Counted from the stretch's first letter, positions 9,217-22,432 are shown. The stretch is 64,000 bases of DNA from Dickeya poaceiphila (GCF_007858975.2 NZ_CP042220.2:1736001-1800000), one strand, 5' to 3'. Notes: generated by a model not told the origin, from the letters alone. Program-made: numbers and translations.

Positions 9217-9770
9217 ATATTTTCAGGCTATTTATCATGCAATGCATCTGAACGGGATTTATCAGCGGGAGGCAATCATGATCGCATTTTTTGCCTGAAA
9301 CGGGCTGCATTTATTATTGCGTATGATTATTTTGCATTAAATTTTTTCATGGCTAATGTGTTCGTAAAACAGGTTGTTCAATGAGTGCTATACTGATAGT
9401 CTGCTAATAGTAATTACTCACATTAAAATGTGTTAAATGTTTATTATACAATTATTTATTGGTTTTTTTGTTGTATTTTTGCATGGTGATAGTACTGAAA
9501 TAATGAGTTTAGGATGAATATTTTTCCCTAAATATAATCATCTGGAAATAATGATTTTAAGTGATATCTATTATTTTTATTTATTCCTTCATTTTTGCCA
9601 CTCAGCAATTTATACCCGTAACTAATGTGGGTGTGAGCGAGTAGAGCCAACGCACCTGCAACGTGAAGTATGACGGGTATAGATATTCGAACTGAACAGA
9701 AAAAGCTGCCAGGTGGTCGATATTATTCGCTGGCGTACGGTGGGGTATAACCGCAAACAAGGTGAGCACA
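9217..9770. other. AT-rich gap where sufA is expected
   Basis: In the usual sufABCDSE order, sufA would sit immediately upstream of sufB. No SufA-like frame is present here. The stretch is strongly AT-rich, especially 9400-9600, and contains a repeat fragment at 9611-9681. A frame ending LAYGGV-stop just before the sufB ribosome-binding site slightly resembles the SufA C-terminus (SFGV-stop), but this is too short to be evidence. I see no other gene. Confidence 0.5.
9611..9681. repeat. Fragment of the dispersed palindromic repeat family
   Basis: Bounded by a perfect 9-bp inverted repeat TATACCCGT / ACGGGTATA. The right half (GTGAGCGA...AGCCAACGCACCTGCAA) matches the right half of the 203-bp copy at 38991-39193, so this is a shortened copy sitting just upstream of sufB. 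Confidence 0.75.
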
Positions 9771-11969
9771 ATGATGGCACGCAGTAATTTGACAAATGGC
9801 ATCAATGAAGATGTGGTGCGAGCACTTTCCACCAGACGTAATGAGCCGGAATGGATGCTGGAGTTTCGGCTCAGCGCTTATCGGGCCTGGTTGCAGATGG
9901 AGGAACCACACGGTCTGAACGCGCATTACGACCCTTTGAACGGTCAGGATCACCGCGATAACTCCGCTTCGTTTTGCGAGCGGGGCGGTTGCGAGCCCGG
10001 CACGACGCAACAACGCGCCGGCGCAGTTCTTTATAACGATACTGTCCACCACAATAAACAAGAGGTGGCGACAGGCGCTCTTTTTGATTCAGCGCCCGTA
10101 GCCGCCCTCTATCAGGACAGGCTGGCGAAGCAAGGCATCATTTTTTGTTCGTTCAGCGAAGCGATTCAGGCGTATCCGGAGCGGGTGCGCCAGTATCTGG
10201 GTACCGTGGTGCCCGCCAGCAGCAATTTTTTCGCTGCGCTGAATGCTGCACTGGCTTCCCAGGGGACCTTCGTCTACATCCCGAAAGGCGTGCGCTGCCC
10301 AGTGGAACTGTCAACTTACTTTCGCTCCGCCACGGCCTGGAGCGGTCAGTTTGAACGTACCCTCTTGATTGCCGATGACAATAGCTATGTCAGCTATATC
10401 GAGGGGTGTTCGGCGCCGGTACACGACAATTGTCAGCTACGTACGGCAGTCGTAGAGGTGATCGTTAACCAGAATGCCGAAGTGAAATATTACACGTTAC
10501 AGAACTGGTTCTTTAGCCAGGGCAGTGAAGGCCGTGTTCTCAACTTCGTCACCAAGAGCGCATTGTGTGCTGGCAACTCGTCCCGTATGAACTGGACGCA
10601 ATCAGAAATCGGATCGGCGGTGACCTGGAAATATCCAAGCGTGATTCTGCGCGGCGACTACTCGACAGGCGAATTTTGCTCGGTGGTGTTGACTCGCGGC
10701 CACCAGCAGGCAGATACCGGTACCCAAATGATTCACATCGGCAAGCACTCTCGTTCAACCATCATCACCAGAAGAATTGCCGCTGGACATAGCGAAAACA
10801 CCTACCGTGGATTGGTGAAAATTATGCCCAGTGCGACAGATGCGCGCCATTTCACCCAGTGTCATTCGATGCTGGTTGGTGGCGACTGCCGCGTGCATAC
10901 CATGCTTTGCATGGATGTGGAGAATAACTGCACGCAGCTCAACCATGAAGCCACGACCTTGCGCATTGGCGAGGATCAACTGTTCTATTGTCTGCAGCGA
11001 GGTATCAGTGCAAACGACGCTATTTCGATGATTGTGAACGGTTTCTGCAAAGACGTGTTATCAGCCTTGCCGCTGGAGCTGGCGGTGGAAGCACAGAAAT
11101 TATTGTCCCTCGGCCCAAATACGGTGTGGGTTGATGAAAACGCCATCGTGATGGGACGCCATGCACCGTGTCGCGGTGCGGAAAATCATGAACGACAGGC
11201 AAAACGCCGCAAGGATAACCGCGTGCTAACGATTGAAAACCTGAACGTTAGCGTCAAAGACAAGCCTGGCATCAATGGGTTGAATCTTCGTGTCAGCCCA
11301 GGTGAGGTTCATGCCGTGATAGGGCCGAGCGGGGCGGGTAAGGGTACCTTGTCCGCCACCTTGGCTGGGTGTGAAGGATATACGGTGACCGGCGGCTCGC
11401 TGCGTTTTAAGGGCAAAGACCTGTTGGCGTTGTTGCCGGAAGCGCGTGCTGGCGAAGGGATGTTCATTGCGTTTCAGTACCCGGTGGAAATCGCCGGTGT
11501 TAGTAATCGCATTTTCCTGCAAACGTCGCTGAATGCCGTGCGTGCTTATCGCCAGCAATCGGCACTAGACAGGTTTGATTTTGAATACTGGATTAAGGAC
11601 AAAATTCAATTGCTGAACGTGCCGGATGACCTGTTGGCACGTTCGGTCAACGTCGATTTTTCCTGTAGTGAGAAAAAGCACAATGACATTTTGCAAATGG
11701 CGGTGCTGGAACCCGATTTGTGTATTCTGGATAAGCCTGATTCCGGGCTGGATAGCGATGCGTTAAAAATCGTCGCCGATGGCATCAGCGCGTTGCGTGA
11801 CGGTAAGCGCGCTTTCATCATCCTCACCGATTATCCGCACCTGTTGCATCAGATACGGCCAGACTACGTACATGTGCTCTGTCAGGGGCGGATTGTCCGA
11901 TCCGGAGATTTTACGCTGGTGAAACAGGTGGAGGAGCAGGGCTATGACTGGCTTATCAACCAACAATAA
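9771..11969 (+). CDS. sufB-sufC: SufB-SufC fused reading frame (degenerate Fe-S scaffold)
   Basis: SufB is normally the scaffold subunit of the SufBC2D Fe-S assembly complex. Here a 732-codon frame from ATG 9771 (AAGGTGAG upstream) covers SufB and continues through a 30-odd residue linker into all of SufC; the sufB stop is missing. Relative to E. coli SufB as I remember it, about 24 N-terminal residues and about 14 residues around the Cys-rich segment are deleted, all in frame. Equivalents of Arg226, Cys254, Gln285, Trp287, Lys303, Cys405 and Glu434 are retained, while Asn228 is Ala. Decay with a preserved frame and a repurposed protein are both possible. See the separate entry for the SufC part. 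Confidence 0.85.
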   Translation: MMARSNLTNGINEDVVRALSTRRNEPEWMLEFRLSAYRAWLQMEEPHGLNAHYDPLNGQDHRDNSASFCERGGCEPGTTQQRAGAVLYNDTVHHNKQEVATGALFDSAPVAALYQDRLAKQGIIFCSFSEAIQAYPERVRQYLGTVVPASSNFFAALNAALASQGTFVYIPKGVRCPVELSTYFRSATAWSGQFERTLLIADDNSYVSYIEGCSAPVHDNCQLRTAVVEVIVNQNAEVKYYTLQNWFFSQGSEGRVLNFVTKSALCAGNSSRMNWTQSEIGSAVTWKYPSVILRGDYSTGEFCSVVLTRGHQQADTGTQMIHIGKHSRSTIITRRIAAGHSENTYRGLVKIMPSATDARHFTQCHSMLVGGDCRVHTMLCMDVENNCTQLNHEATTLRIGEDQLFYCLQRGISANDAISMIVNGFCKDVLSALPLELAVEAQKLLSLGPNTVWVDENAIVMGRHAPCRGAENHERQAKRRKDNRVLTIENLNVSVKDKPGINGLNLRVSPGEVHAVIGPSGAGKGTLSATLAGCEGYTVTGGSLRFKGKDLLALLPEARAGEGMFIAFQYPVEIAGVSNRIFLQTSLNAVRAYRQQSALDRFDFEYWIKDKIQLLNVPDDLLARSVNVDFSCSEKKHNDILQMAVLEPDLCILDKPDSGLDSDALKIVADGISALRDGKRAFIILTDYPHLLHQIRPDYVHVLCQGRIVRSGDFTLVKQVEEQGYDWLINQQ
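11223..11969 (+). CDS. sufC: SufC domain with mutated ATPase motifs (3' part of the fusion)
   Basis: SufC is the ABC-type ATPase that drives SufBC2D. This part is 248 codons, exactly the E. coli SufC length with no indels, and an in-frame GTG at 11223 with AAGGA upstream could also start it separately. The ATP-handling motifs are broken. Walker A reads GPSGAGKGT (Ser41 to Gly, Lys40 kept), the signature SGGE reads SCSE (Gly148 and Gly149 lost), the catalytic Glu171 is Lys (CILDKPDSGLD), and His203 of the H-loop is Asp (ILTDYPHLL). The Q-loop FQYPVEI is kept. ATP hydrolysis is very unlikely. Confidence 0.88.
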   Translation: MLTIENLNVSVKDKPGINGLNLRVSPGEVHAVIGPSGAGKGTLSATLAGCEGYTVTGGSLRFKGKDLLALLPEARAGEGMFIAFQYPVEIAGVSNRIFLQTSLNAVRAYRQQSALDRFDFEYWIKDKIQLLNVPDDLLARSVNVDFSCSEKKHNDILQMAVLEPDLCILDKPDSGLDSDALKIVADGISALRDGKRAFIILTDYPHLLHQIRPDYVHVLCQGRIVRSGDFTLVKQVEEQGYDWLINQQ

Positions 11970-12120
11970 TGCACAACGGATGTTGCAACAATGGCAGCGC
12001 CTGCCTGACGCCGAGCTGACGGAGGCGTTCGACAATCATGTATTACGTGATGCGGTATTGACATGCGTGGCTCAGCGCTGCAGGCACGGGAAGGAGAAAG
12101 CGCATGAATTATCCTATTGA
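11944..12120 (+). pseudogene. sufD: SufD reduced to 58 codons by an in-frame internal deletion
   Basis: ATG 11944 overlaps the sufC end, as the normal sufD start does. The frame reads MTGLSTNNNAQRMLQQWQR, recognisable as the SufD N-terminus, then jumps directly to PDAELTEAFDNHVLRDAVL, recognisable as the C-terminal helical region, and stops at 12118-12120 inside the sufS start. Some 350-370 central residues of a normally 420-residue protein are absent, including the beta-helix body and the His360 equivalent. The join preserves the frame. What remains includes part of the C-terminal region that contacts SufC in intact complexes. It is most simply a pseudogene; a retained mini-protein is possible. 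Confidence 0.8.
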
Positions 12121-13327
12121 ACGTGTACGAGCAGATTTCCCGATTTTGCAGCAATCAGTTAACGGGTATCCGCTGGCCTATCTGGACAGTGCCGCCAGCG
12201 CACAGAAGCCGTGGGCGGTTATTGAGCACGAGCGGGATTTTTATCTACACGAGTATGCTGCGGTGCACCGTGGTATCCATACCCTGAGTGCTCGCGCGAC
12301 CAAAGCGATGGAAGAGGTTCGAGGAAAGGTGGCTGCCTTTATCCACGCGGCGTTGGCAGAGGAAATCGTGTTTGTACGCGGTGCTACCGAGGCCATTAAT
12401 CTGGTGGCTAACAGTTATGGTCGTATCGCGTTTCAGCCCGGCGACAATCTGGTCATCAGCGAAATGGACCACCACGCTAACATTGTGCCCTGGCAGATGC
12501 TGGCAGAGACGCGCGGGTTGACGTTGCGTGTTCTGCCTATTACTGATGACGGTGAACTGGATATGGCTCAGTTGCCGGCATTGCTGGATGAAAACACCCG
12601 GCTGGTGGCAGTAACACAGGTTTCCAACGTGCTGGGTACTGCCAATCCGTTGGAGGAAATCATCCGTCAGGCTCATGCTTGTGGGGCGAAAGTGCTGGTG
12701 GATGGTGCGCAGGCGGTAATGCACCGGCCCGTAAATGTGCAGGCGCTGGATTGTGATTTTTACGTATTTTCCGGCCATAAGCTCTACGGTCCATCAGGCA
12801 TCGGCGTACTGTACGGCAAACGCGCACTGTTGCAGGCTATGCCGCCATGGCAAGGCGGTGGAGCCATGATCCGTGAGGTCAGCCTGAAAAAAGGGATCAC
12901 GTATGCCGGTACGCCATGGCGTTTTGAAGCCGGTACGCCCCATGTCGCTGGTGTGATAGGTCTGGGGGCCGCGCTGGATTATGTTTCTTCGTTGGGGATT
13001 GAGGCGATTCAAGTGCATGAAGATCGGTTGATGCGTTATGCGCTGGCATCGTTGGCTGAAGTCCCCACGTTTTGCCTGTACGGTCCGGTGAATCGCCAGG
13101 GGGTAATCGCCTTCAATCTGGGACATCACCATGCGTTTGACGTTGGCAGCTTTCTTGACCAGTACGGCATAGCCATTCGTACCGGCCACCATTGTGCTAT
13201 GCCGCTGATGAGCCGTTATGGCGTGCCCAGCATGTGTCGCGCCTCGCTGGCGCTGTATTCCTGTCAGGTGGAGATTGATCGATTGGTGGAGGGATTGTAT
13301 CGGATACATCGGCTGTTGGGTGAGTGA
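12104..13327 (+). CDS. sufS: Cysteine desulfurase SufS
   Basis: SufS is a PLP-dependent class II cysteine desulfurase that passes persulfide sulfur to SufE. The 407-residue product is full length (E. coli 406) and looks intact: DSAASAQKP near the N-terminus, [13 protein letters not shown], the PLP lysine in [18 protein letters not shown], and the persulfide-carrying cysteine in [10 protein letters not shown] near residue 365. ATG 12104 follows GGAAGGAG and overlaps the tail of the shortened sufD. Its preservation contrasts with the broken sufB-C-D upstream, so it may supply sulfur elsewhere or have been kept by separate selection. Confidence 0.96.
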   Translation: MNYPIERVRADFPILQQSVNGYPLAYLDSAASAQKPWAVIEHERDFYLHEYAAVHRGIHTLSARATKAMEEVRGKVAAFIHAALAEEIVFVRGATEAINLVANSYGRIAFQPGDNLVISEMDHHANIVPWQMLAETRGLTLRVLPITDDGELDMAQLPALLDENTRLVAVTQVSNVLGTANPLEEIIRQAHACGAKVLVDGAQAVMHRPVNVQALDCDFYVFSGHKLYGPSGIGVLYGKRALLQAMPPWQGGGAMIREVSLKKGITYAGTPWRFEAGTPHVAGVIGLGAALDYVSSLGIEAIQVHEDRLMRYALASLAEVPTFCLYGPVNRQGVIAFNLGHHHAFDVGSFLDQYGIAIRTGHHCAMPLMSRYGVPSMCRASLALYSCQVEIDRLVEGLYRIHRLLGE

Positions 13328-13364
13328 ACCGACGGCATAACATTATCATGTCTGGAGCATTGTT

Positions 13365-13781
13365 ATGATGAAACTGCCGGAACCACAGAAACTGCTGCGA
13401 AATTTTTCTCGTTGCAGCAACTGGGAAGAAAAGTACCTCTATATTATTGAGCTGGGCGCTAGTCTGGAACCATTTAGCGACGCACAGCGTCAGGATGATA
13501 ATCGGGTATCGGGTTGCCAGAGTCAGGCCTGGATTGATTTAACGTGTGATAAACAAGGCAAGGTAGTGTTGTATGGCGATAGCGATGCTGCCATTGTCAA
13601 GGGGTTGATTGCCATTGTTTTTAGTCTGTATCAGGGGCTATCTGCCCAGGAGATTATCGAACAGGATGTACGCCCGTTTTTCGCCTCCCTGGAGTTGAGT
13701 CGACACCTGACGCCGTCGCGCTCGCAAGGGCTGGCGTCCATACTGCGCACGGTACAGGTGCGGGCTGGTGCGCTGATATAA
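13365..13781 (+). CDS. sufE: Sulfur acceptor protein SufE
   Basis: SufE takes persulfide from SufS and stimulates its activity. The 138-residue product aligns over its full length with E. coli SufE. The active cysteine is Cys51 in VSGCQSQAW, and the GDSDAAIVKGLIAIVF and LTPSRSQGL motifs are conserved. ATG 13365 is followed by a second ATG; the first keeps the family length and has GGAG upstream. It is the last gene of the suf remnant, 37 bp after sufS. The 268 bp to ldtE contain short hairpins, including AGGGCGCA / TTGCGCCCT near 13817, and an 11-codon frame of doubtful value at 13906. Confidence 0.95.
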   Translation: MMKLPEPQKLLRNFSRCSNWEEKYLYIIELGASLEPFSDAQRQDDNRVSGCQSQAWIDLTCDKQGKVVLYGDSDAAIVKGLIAIVFSLYQGLSAQEIIEQDVRPFFASLELSRHLTPSRSQGLASILRTVQVRAGALI

Positions 13782-14049
13782 GTTACTCTGCTATAAGCGA
13801 CTATAAGCAAATCACAGGGCGCAGTGCTTGCGCCCTGCTGCGTCACATTTCAGAATCCATCCGGTGGATTTCCTGCTACCCTGCTTTTATCCTTGGGAGC
13901 TTCCAATGATGAAAGAGATTCAACCTATTGATAAGCAATAAGAAAGAAAGTGCTCGCCAATGGCGATTCACCCGCGTCTGTGATGAGGGTGATTTCACGT
14001 CGCGCTCTGGCGCTCACCCTATCTTCAGTATTACAACAGGAATCTGATA

Positions 14050-15063
14050 ATGAAACGTGTACTTACCCTGATGGGATTATTGTTTGCGTCCTGCCTGGCG
14101 GGGATGCCGCCAGCTAATGCAACTGAGTACCCTCTGCCTCCTCCGGATAGTCGATTGATCGGGGAAAATAGTAGCTACACCGTGCCTAACGACGGTCATC
14201 CTCTGGAATCCATTGCCGCCAAATTCAAAATTGGCCTGCTTGGCATGTTGGAAGCTAATCCTGGAGCCGACCCTTATCTGCCGAAGCCAGGTTCCAGACT
14301 GACGATCCCACTACAGATGCTGCTGCCTGATACGCCACGGGAGGGAATAGTGGTTAATCTGGCGGAATTACGGCTCTACTATTTCCCGAAGGGAAAAAAT
14401 ACCGTGGTCGTTTATCCGATTGGCATCGGCCAGCTTGGCCGCAACACGCCAGTGATGGTCACTCACGTTATTGAGCGGCGTCCAAACCCGACCTGGATAC
14501 CTACCGCCAATACGCGCCGCCATTATAAAGAACAAGGGGTCACCCTACCGGCGATGGTTCCTGGTGGTCCGGATAACCCGATGGGATTATTTGCGTTACG
14601 GTTGGAGAAAAGCGGCGGCGTGTACTCCATCCATGGTACCAACGCTGATTTTGGCATCGGCATGAGGGTGAGTTCTGGATGTATCCGCCTGCGCCCGGAA
14701 GATATCGAAGCGCTGTTTAATGACGTGCCGGTAGGCACCCGTGTGCAGATCATCAATGAACCCGTTAAGATTGCGGTGGAGCCGGATGGGAAACGTTATG
14801 TGGAAGTGCATCAGCCGCTATCACGTACCGATAAGGATGACCCGCAAACCATGCCGATTGCGCTGAACCAGAAGGTGAAAGCGTTTATTCACAATGATGA
14901 TACTGATGCTGAGGTAGTTCAGAATGCGATTGTCCGCCGTTCCGGTATGCCCGTGCTGGTTAACATCGGGCAAACTATATCGCGTCAAACGTCATCGTCG
15001 CATCAAGCGTTATCGCAAAGCGCAGCACCGATATCGGCAGTCGGAACATCTCCGTCGCACTAG
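14050..15063 (+). CDS. ldtE: L,D-transpeptidase (YnhG/LdtE type)
   Basis: This is a periplasmic YkuD-family L,D-transpeptidase of the LdtA-E group, which make 3-3 peptidoglycan crosslinks or attach Lpp. The 337-residue product has a signal peptide cleaved near ANA-TEY, a LysM-like segment at about residues 40-95, the catalytic domain with YSIHGTNADFGIG and the active-site motif SSGCIRL near residue 215, and a Ser-rich C-terminal tail. The position between suf and lpp matches E. coli ynhG (ldtE), which is a crosslinking rather than Lpp-anchoring enzyme. The family is certain; the paralog name rests on synteny. Confidence 0.9.
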   Translation: MKRVLTLMGLLFASCLAGMPPANATEYPLPPPDSRLIGENSSYTVPNDGHPLESIAAKFKIGLLGMLEANPGADPYLPKPGSRLTIPLQMLLPDTPREGIVVNLAELRLYYFPKGKNTVVVYPIGIGQLGRNTPVMVTHVIERRPNPTWIPTANTRRHYKEQGVTLPAMVPGGPDNPMGLFALRLEKSGGVYSIHGTNADFGIGMRVSSGCIRLRPEDIEALFNDVPVGTRVQIINEPVKIAVEPDGKRYVEVHQPLSRTDKDDPQTMPIALNQKVKAFIHNDDTDAEVVQNAIVRRSGMPVLVNIGQTISRQTSSSHQALSQSAAPISAVGTSPSH

Positions 15064-15190
15064 CGACAACCGAAGCCAGGACGTCATGAGAGGGCGTTCT
15101 GGCACGTCAGGCATCTTGCCAGAATGGCTTAACGAGTTTGGTAAGGCAAATGGTGGGTTAAGCTGGTGGTGTGATGGAGCAACGGAAAGA

Positions 15191-15224
15191 CAAAAAAAAT
15201 GGCGCACAGTGTGCGCCATTTTTC
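15191..15224 (-). terminator. Bidirectional terminator between ldtE and lpp
   Basis: Perfect 9-bp stem ATGGCGCAC / GTGCGCCAT with a 3-nt loop. It is flanked by an A-run on the left (a T-run for lpp) and TTTTTC on the right. Confidence 0.9.
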
Positions 15225-15237
15225 ATTCAACCAGTTC

Positions 15238-15474
15238 TTACTTTTTGTAAGTACGAACCTGGTTGTCCAGGCGCTGGTTAGCACGAGCTGCGTCATCTTT
15301 AGCAGCCTGCACGTCGGTAGCCAGAGCGTCAACTTTGCTGGTCAGAGCAGATACTTTTTCGTTCAGAGAAGAAACGTCAGAAGACAGCTGATCCAGTTTA
15401 GCGTTGCTGGAGCAACCAGCCAGCAGAGTAGAACCCAGGATTACCGCGCCCAGTACCAGTTTAGTACGATTCAT
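15238..15474 (-). CDS. lpp: Major outer-membrane (Braun) lipoprotein
   Basis: Lpp is the abundant trimeric lipoprotein that anchors the outer membrane to peptidoglycan through its C-terminal lysine. The 78-residue precursor has the signal peptide and lipobox LLAGC, a heptad-repeat helix ([18 protein letters not shown]...) and the C-terminal VRTYKK whose last Lys is crosslinked. The start region GAGGGTATTAATA-ATG is essentially the E. coli lpp ribosome-binding site. Its position next to ldtE and pykF is conserved. Confidence 0.99.
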   Translation of the reverse strand: MNRTKLVLGAVILGSTLLAGCSSNAKLDQLSSDVSSLNEKVSALTSKVDALATDVQAAKDDAARANQRLDNQVRTYKK

Positions 15475-15511
15475 TATTAATACCCTCTAAATTGAGTTAA
15501 TCTCCATGTAG

Positions 15512-15552
15512 CGTTACAAGTATTACACAAACCGTTTTCTGATGAGAATAAA
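15512..15552 (-). promoter_or_regulatory. lpp promoter and start of the 5' UTR
   Basis: On the reverse strand, TAATACTTGTAACGCTACAT resembles the -10 region and start site of E. coli lpp, giving a 5' UTR of about 38 nt with a conserved sequence. The start at 15512 is inferred from that resemblance. The AT-rich stretch up to 15737 holds nothing else I recognise. Confidence 0.7.
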
Positions 15553-15737
15553 TTTTTTATGGGAACGCGCTTAATTTTGATCGTTCGCTCAAAGAATCAT
15601 CGAGTTTTACAGGTAGGTTAAAAAAAGTAAGCAAAACAGGCTGATCTTATCAGAATACTCTGACCTTTGCGGCTGTATATATATTTTTTCTGTATAACTG
15701 ATCACGCTTTTGCATCAGCTAAAAATGTCGTCACGAA

Positions 15738-15762
15738 CAAAAAAGCGCCCCGCAGGGCGCTT
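15738..15762 (-). terminator. Rho-independent terminator of pykF
   Basis: Perfect 8-bp stem AAGCGCCC / GGGCGCTT with a CGCA loop, followed on the reverse strand by a T-run. Confidence 0.92.
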
Positions 15763-15782
15763 AATAGATTCTCATTATCGAA

Positions 15783-17195
15783 TTACAGACGATGTACCGA
15801 TGCGGTGTTAGTCGTGCCGCTCGGCACCAGCGCGCCAGAAACCATCACGACAATATCGCCTTCCTGGGCCAGGCCGCTCTTCAGTGCCGCTTCTTTGCCA
15901 ATGCGGTAGAAATCATCGGTAGAGGCGATTTCTTTCACCAGCATGGTTTCCACACCTTTACTCAATAGCAACTGACGTGCGGTGATTTCGTTGGTGGTCA
16001 GCGCCAGAATGCGGGCATGTGGGAAATATTTGCGGATAGATTTAGCCGATTTACCGCCATGGGTGGCAACCACAATCAGTGGCGCTTCCAGTTTCTCTGC
16101 CGTTTCCACCGCGCCGCGGCACACCGCTTCGGTGATGCGCAATTTGCTGGTGTGTTGCAGTTTATCCAGACGCGATTTCATCACTCTATCGGTGCGTTCG
16201 CAGATAGTGGCCATAATCGTGACGGCTTCCAGCGGGTATTTGCCTTTAGCACTCTCGCCAGACAGCATCACAGCGTCGGTGCCGTCGATGATGGCGTTGG
16301 CGACGTCACCTGCTTCGGCGCGGGTCGGACGCGGGTTCTTGATCATTGAATCCAGCATCTGAGTGGCGGTGATCACCACTTTGCGAGCCAGGTTGCATTT
16401 TTCGATCATCATTTTTTGCGCGAAGATTACTTCTTCAACGGGAATCTCCACGCCCAGATCGCCACGGGCGACCATGATGCCGTCAGAGGCGTCCAGAATG
16501 TCGTCAAAGTTATTCAGACCTTCCTGGTTTTCAATTTTGGAGATGATCTGGATGTGTTCGCCGCCATGCTGTTTCAGATGGGCGCGAATCTCTTCTACGT
16601 CGGAACGTTTACGAATAAAGGAGGCTGCCACAAAATCGACACCCTGTTCGCAACCGAAAATCAGGTCACGTTTGTCTTTTTCGGCCAGTGCAGGTAACTG
16701 GATGGACACGCCCGGCAGGTTGACCCCTTTGTTTTCGCCGAGATCGCCGTTGTTCAGCACCTTACAGATAACCTCACCGCCTTTGATCTCGATGACTTCC
16801 ATACCGATCAGGCCATCGTCAACCAGCACCGTGTTTCCGACGCTCAGGTCATTGGCAAAGCCGGCATAGGTGACCGCTACACGGTCTTTGTTGCCGATAA
16901 CGCTCTGATCGGTGGTGAAGGTGAAGGTCTGGCCTGCGGTCAGTGAGACGTCTGCGCCATTCTCCAGTTTGATGGTACGGATTTCCGGGCCTTTGGTATC
17001 CAGCAGAATGGCTGCTTTCAGGCCGGTTTTTTCTGTCACGGCACGCAGATTTTTAATGCGTTGACCATGTTCTGCGTAGTCACCGTGAGAGAAATTCAGG
17101 CGCATTACATTCATGCCTGCGCTCAGCAGCTTGCCCAGTACTTCCTCTGATTCGGTTTTCGGACCGATGGTACAAACGATTTTGGTCTTTTTCAT
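15783..17195 (-). CDS. pykF: Pyruvate kinase I
   Basis: PykF converts PEP and ADP to pyruvate and ATP, the last step of glycolysis, and is activated by fructose 1,6-bisphosphate in this type. The 470 residues equal E. coli PykF. Motifs include [24 protein letters not shown], the catalytic lysine in [22 protein letters not shown] and the K+/ADP-site region TQMLDSM. It is read toward lpp and ends at its own terminator. A Cra-type site lies about 240 bp upstream. PykF and PpsA are opposing reactions, both inside this window. Confidence 0.99.
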   Translation of the reverse strand: MKKTKIVCTIGPKTESEEVLGKLLSAGMNVMRLNFSHGDYAEHGQRIKNLRAVTEKTGLKAAILLDTKGPEIRTIKLENGADVSLTAGQTFTFTTDQSVIGNKDRVAVTYAGFANDLSVGNTVLVDDGLIGMEVIEIKGGEVICKVLNNGDLGENKGVNLPGVSIQLPALAEKDKRDLIFGCEQGVDFVAASFIRKRSDVEEIRAHLKQHGGEHIQIISKIENQEGLNNFDDILDASDGIMVARGDLGVEIPVEEVIFAQKMMIEKCNLARKVVITATQMLDSMIKNPRPTRAEAGDVANAIIDGTDAVMLSGESAKGKYPLEAVTIMATICERTDRVMKSRLDKLQHTSKLRITEAVCRGAVETAEKLEAPLIVVATHGGKSAKSIRKYFPHARILALTTNEITARQLLLSKGVETMLVKEIASTDDFYRIGKEAALKSGLAQEGDIVVMVSGALVPSGTTNTASVHRL

Positions 17196-17436
17196 AACGG
17201 TAGTTTCTACAAGTTGTGATGGATAAAAAAACAGGATGACCGACGGTTAGCTAAAGCTGAACCTTCGGGAACAATACGTTTGCGACAGCGAGAGAATGGT
17301 AAGTATAGATGGTGACAGGCGAGGAGAAATGAAGAAACACGTGACTGGATATTGCCCATAAAACAAAGTGGACGAGGCGGCAATATCCCTGAGGATTGTG
17401 TTGTCGGTGGTGTTTTTGTCAGTGGCACGTGGATTC

Positions 17437-17452
17437 GCTGAAACCATTCAAT
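17437..17452. promoter_or_regulatory. Cra (FruR) site upstream of pykF
   Basis: GCTGAAACCATTCAAT differs from the classic Cra site GCTGAAACGATTCA at one position. Cra represses pykF in E. coli. The rest of 17196-17800 is the pykF promoter side and the arb leader; two copies of the palindrome TTGCGCAA lie near 17534 and 17577, and I see no gene. Confidence 0.65.
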
Positions 17453-17742
17453 GAAACAACGTTCCGTATTATAGTTATCAGACAAAGAGATACAAGCTGT
17501 TGAAGGGATGGATAACGCGTATTTTCGTGCTCTTGCGCAAAAAAATGTACGATTTATTATTTTTACACAAATTTGTTGCGCAAATGCCCTAAGAATCTCT
17601 GGCTGTCGGTGTAGTAAAAAGACGGAAACCTGGGATGGTAGTGGCTGGTCTGGCAACCTCTGGCGGCGGGAATATTGGTTCTGGGTCGATCCGGGTCACG
17701 TTTCCATCCCCTGAAGGTTGAGCCGCCGTGAACCAGTGGTAA

Positions 17743-18771
<1,029 letters not shown>

Positions 18772-18856
18772 AAAACCGAAACTTGAGTGGTATCACAAAA
18801 TAATAGATTGCCTGGGTAAAACGCTTGTCAGAATAGATCGCACTGGTAATCTGTAA

Positions 18857-20950
<2,094 letters not shown>

Positions 20951-20965
20951 ATAATTGTTGAATAG

Positions 20966-22381
<1,416 letters not shown>

Positions 22382-22394
22382 TAGACAAACATGA

Positions 22395-22432
22395 TTCAAG
22401 TTGCAGGAAAGACAACCTACCTGCAACTTGAA
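22395..22432. repeat. Minimal copy of the dispersed repeat, forming a hairpin after arbB
   Basis: Perfect 13-bp inverted repeat TTCAAGTTGCAGG / CCTGCAACTTGAA with a 12-nt loop, followed by ATATGAAC. The arms are the left and right ends of the repeat found at 38991-39193, with the centre missing. It could act as a terminator for arbGFB. Confidence 0.75.

Noticed and set aside
9721..9750. Possible sufA 3' remnant ending GGV-stop
   Set aside because: Only a handful of residues are comparable and the conserved CGCG motif is absent; chance cannot be excluded.
13906..13941. 11-codon leader-like frame upstream of ldtE
   Set aside because: GGGAG precedes it, but there is no attenuator-like codon run or following terminator to support a leader peptide.
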